From the NCBI GenBank assembly GCA_029706075.1, contig JAINUG010000039.1, positions 1,522,001 to 1,586,000 on the forward strand: a stretch of 64,000 nt of DNA, read 5' to 3'. Shown here piece after piece: positions 10,886 to 22,651 of the stretch. Each line of letters begins with the position of its first letter. Position 1 is the stretch's first letter. Both the position numbers and the translations under genes were made by a program. The stretch comes from Aldrovandia affinis (Eukaryota; Chordata; Actinopteri; Notacanthiformes; Halosauridae). The notes under the pieces were generated by a model. The model was not told the origin of the DNA. It searched no databases and was given only the letters and a program-made list of their open reading frames with translations.

Positions 10886-10923
10886 GGGGGAGGGTGGTGT
10901 TGGGCGGGGTGGGGGGGGAGGAG
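10886..10923 (+). other. G-rich tract, possible G-quadruplex
   Basis: Five or more G-runs occur with short T/C/A loops (GGGGGAGGGTGG, GGGCGGGG and an eight-G run). It is stable on paper; its function is unknown. Confidence 0.5.
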
Positions 10924-12227
10924 GTGTGTGTGTGACATTTGGAGATGGAATGATCTGGAATCATAGCGGTCCCACTTGAGCTCGATTCGCACCCCTGCTC
11001 ATGAGCCACAAATAGACGAGTATCCTTCGCCCACTTTATGTGTCTAAGTAGCTGCTGTAATGAAACCCCTCCCTTTCCCATGGAATGTTAACCACTTGAT
11101 AAACTGCCGCTTCCTCATTGGTTATTGAGCAATCAATCAAAATAGAGTGAAGTCCCGAGGATGAGGGTGAAGGTGTTGGGGCGGAATTCATTAAATCTGT
11201 CTGTCATTAAATGTGCTATTTTTCTATATCATATAACGCACTCTCTTTCATATTTAAAACATATTTACAACATCTCACCACCCCAGTTGGTTTCCCACAG
11301 ATAAAGTAATTACATTTACCTTTGATATATAAGCATATATTTTATTTTTTAATGCATAGATATGTTTGTGCTGGAACCAGATCTGAGAAATTCATGTAGA
11401 AGCTCATACATGGGGTTCATAAATAGTTCTACACCACTATGTTCCAGCCCTAGACCATGACAAAATGTAAACTAGTAGGCTAACTGAGGAGAATTAGGCA
11501 ATGACCTTATGACTCTCGGATATGAGAGATTTCACATCGTTTTTGTGTGGTGGTGGGGTTGGGGTCAGAGTTTGGACATTGCATGGCTTTGTTGTCTCAT
11601 GCAGAGGTGTATTTGTTGCATTTGGTTGCATGTTATGATGTTGTACGGCCTTGTTGTACCCATTTCAAAAATGTCCATTATAAAAACCTTGTACTTGTAC
11701 AGACATGCTCATTGTCATTTGGATGTATATTTATGTACATTTGTTTTAGTTTTTTTTCAATTTACTTTGTTGACATTACCTGTGAACAAAAGAGCCATAT
11801 AACTCATTTTATTTCCTGTTTATAGTATTGTACCTACTCAATAAAATCCCTTCAATTAACTGTAACAATAGCTTAACTCAAATAAAATTTGCTCTATACA
11901 AGCAAAGCTGCCCCAACTCTTACAAATAGATACTTAAAAAATATATATGCATAGGGCATCTAACCTATCATTACTGCTTATCCTCATATTTGACAATGGT
12001 AAACATGAGGGATAATGATTTCAGGTTAAAATGCAATAGAAGGAATATGTTTGCATTAAGAACACATTATGCACTCCCCCTGGGGAAGCATATGACTCGT
12101 CATCTGCTCCTAAGTCCATGTCACCAGATCTGGCAGATTTATTTTTGGGATATGTGCAATATGGGGTCCCAGAAGAGAGAGACCTACCTGTCCCTCTACA
12201 CCTCAGTCTACCAACTGCATTGTTTTT

Positions 12228-12603
12228 CCCCCGTTTTTCTCCCAATTTGGTAGCCAATTGTACCCTCTATTGATTCAATTTCCCTTCCACCACGAGCTCG
12301 CCGTCTACAACTACGGGACCAGCCACTACCCTGGGACCAGCAGTGACGATGGTGACGAACCGCCTCCTTCGAGACGGAACTCGCCTAGCCGTCGGCTGTG
12401 ATTCAGATTCACACCCACAGAGACGCCTTCTGTGCATGCGGCGAGCTCGTGCCTGCTTACCCCCCCCGTTCCCTTGGGGAGGAGAGCCAGACTCCCGGGC
12501 AGAGCCGGACTGGTGCAGCCGGGGATCGAACCCCGGCCGCAGTAGGCAACCTGCACTCCGGGCAAGTGCCTTTACCAGTTTCCCAGCTGGGGGCCTACCA
12601 AAT
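12228..12603 (-). mobile_element. tRNA-derived SINE-like element (family C), minus orientation
   Basis: On the minus strand a tRNA-like head near 12603-12520 has a strong B box (GGGGTTCGATCCCCGG). A GC-rich body follows, and the tail reads ATTGGCTACCAAATTGGGAG into A-rich sequence. The same tail (ATTGGCAACCAAATTGGGAG) ends the copy at 31930-32270, and a related layout is at 57733-58048. Open frames on both strands across it are compositional. Confidence 0.7.
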
Positions 12604-13189
12604 TGTTAAAGGCAGACAATTCAATAAATCTCCCCCCACCAATTTCCTGCAGAATTAGCATCACACTCCCCAAGAATAAAAACACCTCTCTGCTGGCCGA
12701 TTCGATCTCCGCTGTACTCCTCATGCTGTGTTCATATCGCTGAACCATCGCTGAAAGATGACGTATTTTTACCTCGCTGCGCAAATAAATCTTGGATTGC
12801 AGACTGATTCGTTTCCAGGGCAATGACAGTGTGCACCTCTTAAATGTGAACACCCAAGCCTATTTTATGCAGAAAATAATCTTTTAAAATGCAATTTGTA
12901 GTATTGGCATGTGAACTAATGCAGCAGATTAAATCCGGTATTGAAAATACCCACAAGCATTTACAACAAAATGCTTATAATGTAAAAAATGCTGGGCCCG
13001 ATAGCCTGCACATCGCAGGTTCAGCCAGGGTTATGTCAAAGCAGTTTATAGTGAAAGAGGTAAGCTCACCTGGACCACCACCAATTGTTGACACACAACA
13101 TCCATTTTGTGGCAGAACGTTCACCAAACACCAGCTGAGGTGGAGAGAGAAAACATTTATTAGCCAGTAAAACAGGAGGATGATTAAGT

Positions 13190-13430
13190 GGCCAGATACC
13201 GAGAGCCAGATTGGGAATTTGGCCAGGAAACTGGGGACCCTGCTACTTTATGCGATAAGTGCCATGGGATCTTTAATGGCGGCAGTTAGTCATAACCTCG
13301 GTTTAACGTCTCATCCAGAAGATGGCATCTACTACAGTGCAGTATCCCCGTCACTGCAGCCGGGCATTGATTTTCCTGCTTGGTCCAGAGAGAAGATTGC
13401 CCCCCCTACCGGTCCACCAGGGTAGCCCAT
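13190..13430 (-). repeat. Dispersed fish repeat, reverse orientation
   Basis: The blocks AAGTGCCATGGGATCTTTAA, ACCTCGGTTTAACGTCTCAT and CAGTATCCCCGTCACTGCAG match a repeat very common in fish. It is the reverse-oriented relative of 1885-2285. Family not assigned. Confidence 0.65.
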
Positions 13431-13440
13431 CATTAAAGCA

Positions 13441-13498
13441 CCAGATTCAACTAATCAAGGTCTTGATTGAAGAACCGTGATTAGTTGAATCAAGTGTT
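13441..13498. repeat. Short inverted repeat
   Basis: GATTCAACTAATCA and its complement TGATTAGTTGAATC are separated by about 20 bases. It resembles the inner part of hAT-like short elements of fish and directly precedes a degenerate SINE. Confidence 0.5.
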
Positions 13499-13500
13499 TT

Positions 13501-13602
13501 AGTGGCAGTTGGTAGAGCCTGAACTTAGGTTGTGGGTTCAAAACTGGGGCCTGTACTGAAAATGTATACATTCACACCAGCCCTTCTGCTAAATGGTGAT
13601 AA
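13501..13602 (+). mobile_element. Degenerate family A SINE
   Basis: GTTGGTAGAGCC, TTAGGTTGTGGGTTCAAAAC, TACTGAAAATGTATACATTC and CTGCTAAATGG align in order with the SINE at 41703. Internal deletions have removed part of the head and most of the tail stem. Confidence 0.65.
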
Positions 13603-13750
13603 GATTCAAAGCCCCTGATAAGATTCAAAGTCCTGGCATAGGGTAATACTGTAAACAATGTACTACTAGAAAAACCTTTTGTACACAGCACTAAACAAGG
13701 CTGAAAACACGCCATGAAAACAAGGCCGTCTACTACACTAGATTCAATCA

Positions 13751-13988
13751 ACATCCATCCATCCATCCTGCCGCTTATTCCTGGTCATTCCCAGCATCAG
13801 AGGCAGGAATACACCCTTGCCAATCCATCGCAGGGCACACACACCATTCACTTACCTACGGGCAATTTAGACTCTCCAATTAAACATGTCTTTACTGTTA
13901 CCCGGAGGAAACCCACGCGGACACGGGAGAACATTTTAACCAGACCTTCTTGCTGTGAGACAGTTATACACTGCACCACCGTGCCGCC
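13751..13988 (-). mobile_element. tRNA-headed SINE-like fish repeat (family D), degenerate
   Basis: On the minus strand it starts GGCGGCACGGTGGTGCAGTG, runs through CGTGGGTTTCCTCCGGGT and AGTCTAAATTGCCCGTAGG, and ends in a GGATGGATGGATG tail. This layout is widespread in teleosts. The B-box region of the head is damaged. Confidence 0.7.
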
Positions 13989-14276
13989 TTCAATCAACAT
14001 TTGTCCTGAATTTTTATATGAAACTGTTTTGTTTTTTTAACCAACGCAGTTTGCCGAGTTCATTTTTGCGATTGCTGCTCTTGTCAATCTGTTGGTGAAG
14101 ACGCAACGCTTGCACTGGACGTTAATTGCGAGTCAAACTTCAGCATGTACATTTATTGAACTCAAGCCATTATCATGGGGCAGAAAACCAGAAACAAAGC
14201 AAATCAGAACTACTCTACCCACAGCCAGGAGAGCCGAAAGGTTGGTAGGCTTTTGCTGAAGGAAGGCACTTTTATT

Positions 14277-14484
14277 CCGCATTGAGTAGACGCTCTTATC
14301 CAAAGCAACTTACACAGTTTACATTTCTTTACATACAGTCCATTAACACAGCTGGGTATTTACTGAAGCAATTCAGGTTAAGTAACTTGCTCAAGGGTAC
14401 AACTGCAGTGCCCCACCTGGGAATCAAACCTGGAGCATCTGGGTTAGCCCAGTCCCCTAACCATTATACTACACCACTGCCAAC
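14277..14484 (-). mobile_element. tRNA-derived SINE (family B) with L2-type tail
   Basis: Minus-strand reading: A-box-like GTAGTATAATGGTTAGGGG, B box GGTTTGATTCC (14420-14430), the body TTGAGCAAGTTACTTAACCT, and the tail GTTGCTTTGGATAAGAGCGT. The head differs from family A, but the tail is of the same L2 type. Confidence 0.75.
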
Positions 14485-15206
14485 TTGATTGCCTGAATTG
14501 TACTGGTGTAGCTTCCTTCCCAATTTCCTGGTGTTGGTGCACTAAAGATAATTGATAAATGTGCTAAATTCTGGCCCTCCAGTACTTGATTGAAGCCACC
14601 CTGGCTTAGAAATATAATACATTTTTGTTCATTTCTTCTCTCCCAGTTCAATGAGAGTCTACGCAGAGATTGATTAAATCATTAAGAGTTCTGAAATTCA
14701 AACTGGGACAATCAAGTTTCCACGCAGGGAATTAGCATATTAATTTATCATGAAGAACGCTCAAAAATGGTCTGAAAGCAATACAGTATGCAGCTTCGTC
14801 AAAGTGCTGTTATCACTAGTTTGCAACCAATTGATCAGCTTTGATAGTAAAGCAAACAACTCAGCACAAATGGATAGAGAAGTATTATTCGTGACTGCCT
14901 ATTAAGACACTGCCAAGAAGGAAAGAAAAAAAAAGAAAAAGAAAACAACAACAGCCTAACATATTATTTTAAAATCTCAAGATGTGTAAGATATCCACAG
15001 ACAAAAACCTTTGAAAGTGAACTGCTATAATGTTGTCACATAGAGTTTAAGTGTTAACCACGCGTGAAGTTAACATTATGATACTGCAGGACAGTTGGCA
15101 GAATGACACAGTAAGGTGTCGGTGAGCATCCTCAGTGGACCACGTGTGTTCAGGTGCTGTTCATGTTTTGTTACTTACAAGCTGTTAGCGTTGAGCCCAA
15201 CACCAG

Positions 15207-15352
15207 AGAGAGTATTTCACAAAGCAGGGTTAAGTAGCCGGCTAACTTTTGTCAAAACTAAATTCAATTGAATTTTCACCCAATTTGAAATATTTTCTGA
15301 AGTTAGCCATTACCTCAGTAATCCCGCTTCATGAACTAACTCCCAGGACGAA
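15207..15352. mobile_element. Short inverted-repeat DNA element (MITE-like)
   Basis: The left end GAGTATTTCACAAAGCAGGG and the right end, complementary as GAGTTAGTTCATGAAGCGGG, form imperfect terminal inverted repeats that extend inward to GGCTAACTT on both sides. CACAAAGCAGGATTA-type ends are common on fish short elements. No clear target duplication was found, so the superfamily is left open. Confidence 0.6.
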
Positions 15353-17732
15353 GTTGGCTATGACAGGGATCTTTTGCCACGTGCCATAGGTTGACATTCA
15401 TTCATTCATAATTTTTAGGTTTTGCCTGCAAGACAGATGCTACTTAGGCCCTGTTTACGCATCTAACCCGATCGTCCTATCTGACGACCGGCTCTACAGC
15501 AGGGTGTCAAGACTCCCGCATGCTTATTATGGAATGTTCTTTTACAGTACAACGTTGGTGACAGGAGTAGGCTCATGCAGGAACATTCACATTCAGATTC
15601 AATACCAGCAGAATCTGACCCTGACTCCAGTTGCGATTGGAACAAATCTGACCCATATACACTTTCTTGCGTTTAGACCACAATCACGGAATGCAAAATG
15701 CATCAGGTTTGTCAAGAAATCGAATATAGCACCATCTAGAATGTAGCTCCCTATTCTTTCCATTTTCCTAGAAGACAGTTCCTATGAACCCACTTCAGAT
15801 TGAGTGGCCCTAATACCTGTGTATTTACACTTTACCTACAGCGCTACAAAGTGTACTCTACTGTATTTGTACGCATTGTTACATTGTGCTTATAACTGTA
15901 AAAACCTGTTTGTGGCTCTATTTCAAGTTTATTCCACTGATCTCACGACATTAACTCACCACTGTCACAACACTAAGTGCTAGCTAGCCAATTCATTCAC
16001 CTTTTCCCCCAAAATCACAATGTGTATGTACACTGCGGTTGCATGGCAACTACCTCTATAGCTACAGTGTGTGGGTGTGTGTGGCTGTGTGCGGCTTACT
16101 GAAATCATATGGAGCCCAGTCCCATTCAGGCAGACACCTGGATGATACCTTTTAACTATGGCATGGAGTCCGTGACGATTAGAGGCCCCTCTCTGCTGCA
16201 GACCTCATCTCAGCTTGACCAAAACCGTGACTTGCCATCATCGACCTGCTCCACCATTGAGGTCCTCGTTTGGAACCTCCCGCTCGAACCATACCACCAC
16301 ATGTGACCCCACCCAGGAGGTTGAGGCCACTTGGCTGGCTTAGCTCTGGATGACATCGCTCTTGGGATCTCGGGAACTCACAAGCTTCTCCACCACGCCA
16401 AGGTGGCAAGATCCGTAGACAAGCACAGTGTACTTACATTTGTATTAGGGACACTTCATGTAAAGTTGATTTGTTCCTACAAACAGAATGAAATCAAAAC
16501 AATGGAGAGATCAAACAATGCAGTAATATGTGGTGGAAATCTGGGGGTTTTCAAGGTGGTGAAGAGGTTACTCTCCAGAAGCGGGAAGCAAATGCCAGTC
16601 TCTCCCTACACTATACTACGACATTACCATATTGCCAAAAAGGCTGGGTCTCTTCGTGAGGCAGAAATGTCCTGATATATAGGTCTTCCTAGCAACATCA
16701 CCGTGCCTGACAGCAGTGGATTTAAGCGCAGTGGGCTTTCATATTTTCTGCACATGACACCTAGCGGGCAGTACTCTTTTATTCACGTTGCACAGCAACA
16801 ATTGCCCGCCACATCACTGGTGTGTAACACCCACATGCAATGAAAGCAAAATGCCATCAAAAACATCTGGATCAACCTTTTGGGCCTATGAAATTTTATG
16901 CCCTGTCCATTTACAGCACATTTTACTACGCCATGTTTTGGAGCGCGGTTCCCGATGATTTACAAGGGCTGCAAAGGCACCCCTCCCGCCCTGACATAAC
17001 GTTGCCTCAACGCCGAGCTCCAATTGGCTGAAGGAAGAGCCCTTGACCCGTGGCATGGCCAGGCAGGACATTCATAAATCTGATTCAGAGCCCCGCAGAC
17101 AGACATATATTCCCAGTAAGGGAAACATCTGTCAGCGATGGAGGAGCTGTCTGCACATAGTGTAACACATTGGGGGGAGCTGATCTGCCCCTCCGTCTTT
17201 CTCTCCTCGCTGGTCTAGATGTAAGTGCATTTAGACATACGTGCCTATATTTCTTTCTTTATTTGTCAGGGACATAGCGAAAAGCATTGTCATGATGGTA
17301 AAAAAGAGAAAACACAAGCATCAGAAATGTTTGTAGTCAAAGGCTAATCTCCAGCGCCTGTGTCCAATAACTGCTGAAAAACAAATGTACGTATCAAATA
17401 AAATACATACTAGAATAATAAAATGACAAAAATGACCCAGATAAACAGTAACACTTGCATTTATTTTTAAGTCAAAATTAAAGGTAAAATGTTGATTGCA
17501 TCCCAGGCCCATGGGTGACTAGGCTACCAGCAGAAGAGGAAAGTACAGAGTGGGACTGAATGTATGACAGGAAAAAAACACTTCCAGGTACCAGAGGGGT
17601 AAACCCTGACATTTGGCATAAGTACAGAATCTTTGTCATTTTTTCCACTAACAAACATGAATCATCTCTAAATGATAGATCACAGCCACACAAAATCATG
17701 ATATGATTAGTCAAATCCACCATTAAAAAAAA

Positions 17733-17880
17733 ATCATACATTAATATGTATTATTATTACGTATTATTATTTTTATTATTAGTAGATAGATGATAGATAG
17801 CTAGATATAGGTTAATTAAAGGTTAAATAAAAAACAAAATAGATGATAGTAGTAGTAATACTACTAGTACTACCACTACC
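17733..17880. repeat. ATT/TAG-rich simple sequence
   Basis: TATTATTATT, GATAGATAG and ACTACTACC-type short units occur in irregular succession. Confidence 0.8.
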
Positions 17881-17881
17881 A

Positions 17882-17945
17882 CTACAATTACATTGCATTG
17901 CATTAATTTAGCATACACTCTTATCCAGAGCACAGAGAGAGAACA
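17882..17945 (-). repeat. Degraded L2-type tail fragment
   Basis: CATTGCATTAATTTAGCATA followed by CTCTTATCCAGAGCAC resembles the reverse complement of the SINE/L2 3' tail. The part to the right is too diverged to assign. Confidence 0.45.
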
Positions 17946-18720
17946 AGTGTATTCACAAGAGTAATATGAGCACAGTGACTTAGACCAGACTGAACCGCAC
18001 CAGTGAGTGTAGGTGCATCATCACTAAAGCCACAATAATGGTCTAGCATTGAATCCTGATGGTGCCAGTGCACAATGTGACCGACAGCCTCACAGGATAG
18101 CATATAATTGGCCATAGTGGCACTCAGGTAGAGAGTTGTCAGGGTTTCAGTTGTCAGGGTTGTCCTTATGTCATCTCTCTATCTCATCGACTCCTCTGGT
18201 CAATCGGATGCCTGCAGTGTGCCCATACCTGAAGTCACCGGATCGCAGAGTGAAAAGAAGAGGTGGTTGGTACCACAGGCTTCGAAGGAGAACACATGCT
18301 TGTCTGCTCTCCTATTGGCTCTCACAGGTTCACTGGGTGCACTGTAGTGATGAGACAGGACTATGAATATGATTGGACATTTCAAAAAAAGAGAAAGATG
18401 TAAACTAAAAATCGTTTTAAAACAATAAATGAATATGGATTTCAAAGAGCTGACTGGACTGATATCATAAGTCTCCTTTGTATTATTTTATGGTTTCAAT
18501 GAACCAAAGTGCCTCGTTCTTTGATGCTAATTGTCAGGGTGATGACATAGGCCATTACGGATATTTCATGCAATGGAATTGATGAAGATATTCGTACATG
18601 AAATATGGGACAAGGTCAACTGAGTTAGACAAATGCTATTCAGACCTAATCAGCCCATTAGCCTTTGGTCATTACCCTACCCACTGATCTCAATCAAACA
18701 TTCACACACAGGCTTATGCT

Positions 18721-18905
18721 CACTCACTCACACACACACACACACACACACACACTATGCACACAAGCATGCACAGACTCAAACACACATACGCACACAC
18801 ACACAAACACACATGCATAGGCATATAGACACATAAACCCACTGATCTCAATCAAACACACAAATGCACACATGCATACGCACACACAAATACACAAACA
18901 CTGCA
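18721..18905. repeat. CA-rich microsatellite block
   Basis: A pure (CA)n run at the left is followed by imperfect CA/GCA units. A duplicated phrase, ACTGATCTCAATCAAACA, occurs at 18681 and 18841. Confidence 0.9.
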
Positions 18906-19689
18906 AAAAAAGGTTTGTAGACATATTAAGTATACAGTATTAAATGTTTGTTTTGTTTTTTTACATCGTATGTACATTTGTATACCTTGGAATGTATTCT
19001 ATTTACATTTGTGCATGTTTCAAACATTTTTCTATATTTTTCCACATTTTCTTAAAACAATACTCAATTTATACATTTTCCATCTAGGGTTTGTACAGTC
19101 CAGAAGATGGTGAATTACCCAGAACACATTTTTTCTCCTTTTCTAGTCAAGACATCCCTGAATTTAAACATAAAAAATACTCCCTGATTGCCGCATGCAT
19201 GAGAATTTCAGTTTTTCTCAAAATATAGTTCTCAGTTCTCCTTTATGGAACTGTGTTGTATGTATACAGCCGCCCTGCTACCGCCACCATAATTCAAACC
19301 ACAAATTACAACAGATTCGTAATCATTATGCAGGTGATTATGCAGATTAATGAACAATGCACACGTTCAGCTTCATAGATCAGTGGGCAGCACTGGGGAC
19401 CAGACACCAGGACTGCAGGGTTTTCACAAACAAAACAAAACTATGACAAAACATGCCTTTTTTTCCACTGACAAACCTCAATTACTACTCTTGTGTAGAT
19501 CATTGAACTCCTGCTTCAGCCAAAACTATCATTGCTGAACGACACATTTCATTTTCCAAAAGGGTTCTAAGATCTAAGATAAGAAATAAACGTAATTAGT
19601 GTCAGGCAAGGTGTGTAAACAAAGGAATTCAATGTACACATTCACCATCAAATGTATCAATCTCTACTAAATTTACATGTAATACTACT

Positions 19690-20190
19690 ACTACTAATAA
19701 TAATAATACATTTTATTTATAGAGCACTTTTTAAACAAGCATCTCAAAGTGCTGTACAGAGTGTAAGGTGACATTGGAAAAAAAACAATAGTACACTTCA
19801 AAAAGAGAGACCAAGAAATACACATCATAAAAATAGTTTTTGGGGTTTTTTTAAGTCAAGGGGAGAAGAGTTTTTAGGTAAAAGCAATGCGGTACAGGTG
19901 GGTTTTGAGTCCAGTTTTGAATGAGGAGAGTGTTTGAGGGAGCTGAAGGTGGTTGGGCAGTGTGTTCCAGAGGCGGGGGGGGTGCTTGGGAATGTAGTCG
20001 ATCCTCCAGAAAGGTAGGGGCATGTTAGTGGATGCATTTGAATGTCAGGAGGAGGATTTTGTATTGGATTCTTTGGGTTATGGGGAGCCAGTGAAGAGAT
20101 GCCAGTATGGGGGTGATGTGTTCATGTTTGCGGACTCGCATGAGAATCCGTTTTGGATGTATTGAAGTTTCCGGAGGCTTTTGGCTTGCT
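19690..20190. repeat. Dispersed fish repeat (TTTATTTATAGAGCACTTTT type)
   Basis: It starts in ACTACTAATAATAAT simple sequence and continues CATTTTATTTATAGAGCAC, CTCAAAGTGCTGTACAGAGT, GGTGGGTTTTGAGTCCAGTT and GGGAGCCAGTGAAGAGATGC. This matches the pattern of an abundant fish repeat often linked to LINE 3' regions. No intact coding part is seen. A diverged relative may lie at 51090-51540. Confidence 0.65.
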
Positions 20191-21668
20191 ACATTTATTT
20201 TTCATTTTTAGAATGTATGAATCATACAGTATAACATCCTCATTCAAGAATGTGTTTTATGTTTAAGTGAGATTTTCAGTTGATGATGTTAAAACACTTA
20301 TTTATAGGAATATTCTTTTTGAAATTAACCTCATTTAAACCCCCCCCACACACACACACTACACCAAACATTTGCACCACATAACATGGCTTTGTTCTAA
20401 ACTTGCTTTATGAACTTAAGGCCTCAAAAACAAAAGGCTCTGTTTCACACAATCTGCGAGTCTCTGTGGTATCCCGACACGTCTGAGATCATTCATTTTA
20501 TATGATGGAGAGATACATCGCCATTACATATTTCAGTGAATGAATTATACAATGAGAAATGCTTCCATTGCCAGTGTTAATATGGTGTTCTGAGAAAAGG
20601 CCTTACACATATAAATAAGCTGAGAGGATTCATGTAATAACAGCATAAATGCTCTTGCAGGGAATAACCAATAAATTAATAATTATATGAAAACTGCTGT
20701 CGAAGGCTGAGCAATTCTTAAGATTTCTCACTTTCAACAAAATTCTTGGTTAGCACTTGATTTTAAAATCTTTCTTGCCTGAACTTCAGTAATGAAAATA
20801 TAGATCCAGACCCTAAAGGTATATTAAATATCATTATTTCAAATAACAAGATTCAGAGGTGCCAAAAACTAGGTGATATACTTTTTTCAGTCCTTGAGTT
20901 TTGTCCCAAATAAACCCCAGTCAGCACAATGTAAGCAGAGGGCTTCAAGTCAGTGTTGAATTACTGGGGCCCCAAGACCCCTCGGACGAGGCCATGGACC
21001 CCAGGAGGCATCAAAAATCACTAGTAACTAGTAGTAGTAGTTAGTATAAAAGTTTAACGTTATTGCGAATATGGACACTCCACAGTCTACTTTCATGGAA
21101 GAGAACCAATAATATCTATAGTCTGTCATTACCAGCCACACCAGGGGACACTATGCCCAGAACAACCATTGTTTTCCCTAATTTTCAAGAAAATTGTCAG
21201 GCGGGAGTCTGCACCGAGACAGCACATTCTATAAATATTGCCAATAATTTCAAATGCTTATGTCGAAAACAAACGAAAACAAGCTAGGGAATTTGGGTTT
21301 TTCTAAACAACCCCCAAAAAACCAAGTGAACTAAGACCAGTTGAAGCTGAGCCTCCTACTAGCGTCACTGCTAACTCTAGTAACAGCAGCTTGCAGCAGC
21401 CAGCAGCAGCACCGGGCTGGAGTCAGAGTCCTCCACCATGACCACGCCTGCCACGGACCTTCCAAATATCTGGAGCAACCAACAGTGGTCAGATTGGAGC
21501 GCGACCCATGGCTGTTCACCAACGAACAAGTTGGATGTATCACTTGACCCTACTGCTCGCCAGCCCTGAATGGCGCCCTCTTATCAAAAGAGTCGGTCAA
21601 TGGACTGAGTGCTCCTGTCTTAAAACACATGATGCGCAAAAAATGGCAAACATAGGGACAGTATAGTC

Positions 21669-21832
21669 CAGTGTTTCTCAATCCATTCCTGCAGGGCACA
21701 CTGCCCTGGAAATTTTTATTCCAACCTCTGCTCCCAACCTATCATCTGCATCGGTCGTCTGTTAATGATCACTTGAGCATGATTAAGTGGTGGTTGGAAT
21801 GAAAACATGCAGGAATGGATTGAGAAACACTG
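21669..21832. mobile_element. hAT-type MITE with 8-bp target duplication
   Basis: This 164-bp element starts CAGTGTTTCTCAATCCATTC and ends in the complement (GAATGGATTGAGAAACACTG). It is flanked by GTATAGTC and GTATAGTG, an 8-bp duplication with one mismatch. The CAGTG tips and duplication size fit the hAT superfamily. There is no coding sequence inside. Confidence 0.88.
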
Positions 21833-22623
21833 GTATAGTGCACCAAACAGCCATTGAAATAGCCAACCCAAAGGAAAAAGCAGGTGATTGCTTATCGCGT
21901 CAAATGCCCTTTTTTTCCATCATTACAAAACATTTTAGATGGACCCCCCGGACATCGTGGCGTAAATCGAACTCTGTTTAAATTGCAGAAGCACACACAG
22001 GAACACACGACCGCATGTGTATTCCAATTAAAAATGTTTTTCCTCTAAAATAAAAAACATTCCCCAATAAAAACCTAATTCACTTGTTCTGATATTGAAC
22101 TCTTAACCTCCAACAGAGCTGATATTTCATATTCATGTTCAAAGCACTTCTGCACATGTATTTCAGGGACCCGTACAGGGAATGACCCGAGGAAATACAC
22201 AAAATGGAATATGAGCCACAAATGGATATAAATATTTTAAAATCATGGTACAGGAATGCTATTTGGTGTTTTGGTCACCTCATTTTATAAATAAAATATT
22301 GCCAAATAAGTAAGTCCCTTCATAGTGCTCCGTGAAGTCCAATGTCTGTTCATTGTGAACCGATTAAATAAATGTTAATAGTATTTTATTACTAACAAAT
22401 AAACTCAAATTATAAATACTTCCTGCATACACTGAATACAGTGTACGTGTGTCTGTATTCCGATTGACAGTTTAAAAATAATCCAATGACATTTTACATT
22501 GGTGGGACATCAATTAAGAAAGAGTCTCAGGTTCGCCTGAAGCCATTTTTTGGAGTATGGCGAAAGCGATAACAACTGACGAGTTTGCACAGGTGAATGC
22601 CATTCTATAATCTTTAAAAATGT

Positions 22624-22651
22624 GGTGTGTGTGTGTGTGTGTGTGTGTGCA
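22624..22651. repeat. (GT)n microsatellite
   Basis: About 14 GT units. Confidence 0.95.

Larger units (their letters stand above)
8871..12227. other. Gene-less stretch downstream of gabrb3
   Basis: No recognisable gene. Two G-rich tracts (9013-9039, 10886-10923), a long pyrimidine tract (10311-10450) and a mixed-composition block (10610-10880) are listed separately. The 128-residue open frame at 9176-9562 resembles no family I know. The rest is AT-rich. Confidence 0.6.
14485..19689. other. Gene-less stretch with scattered repeats
   Basis: No gene recognised. It contains an inverted-repeat element (15207-15352), a degraded SINE/LINE tail (17882-17945), ATT-rich simple sequence (17733-17880) and a CA-rich block (18721-18905). 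Open frames around 15504-15746 and 16331-16675 show no family features. The rest is unassigned AT-rich DNA. Confidence 0.55.
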
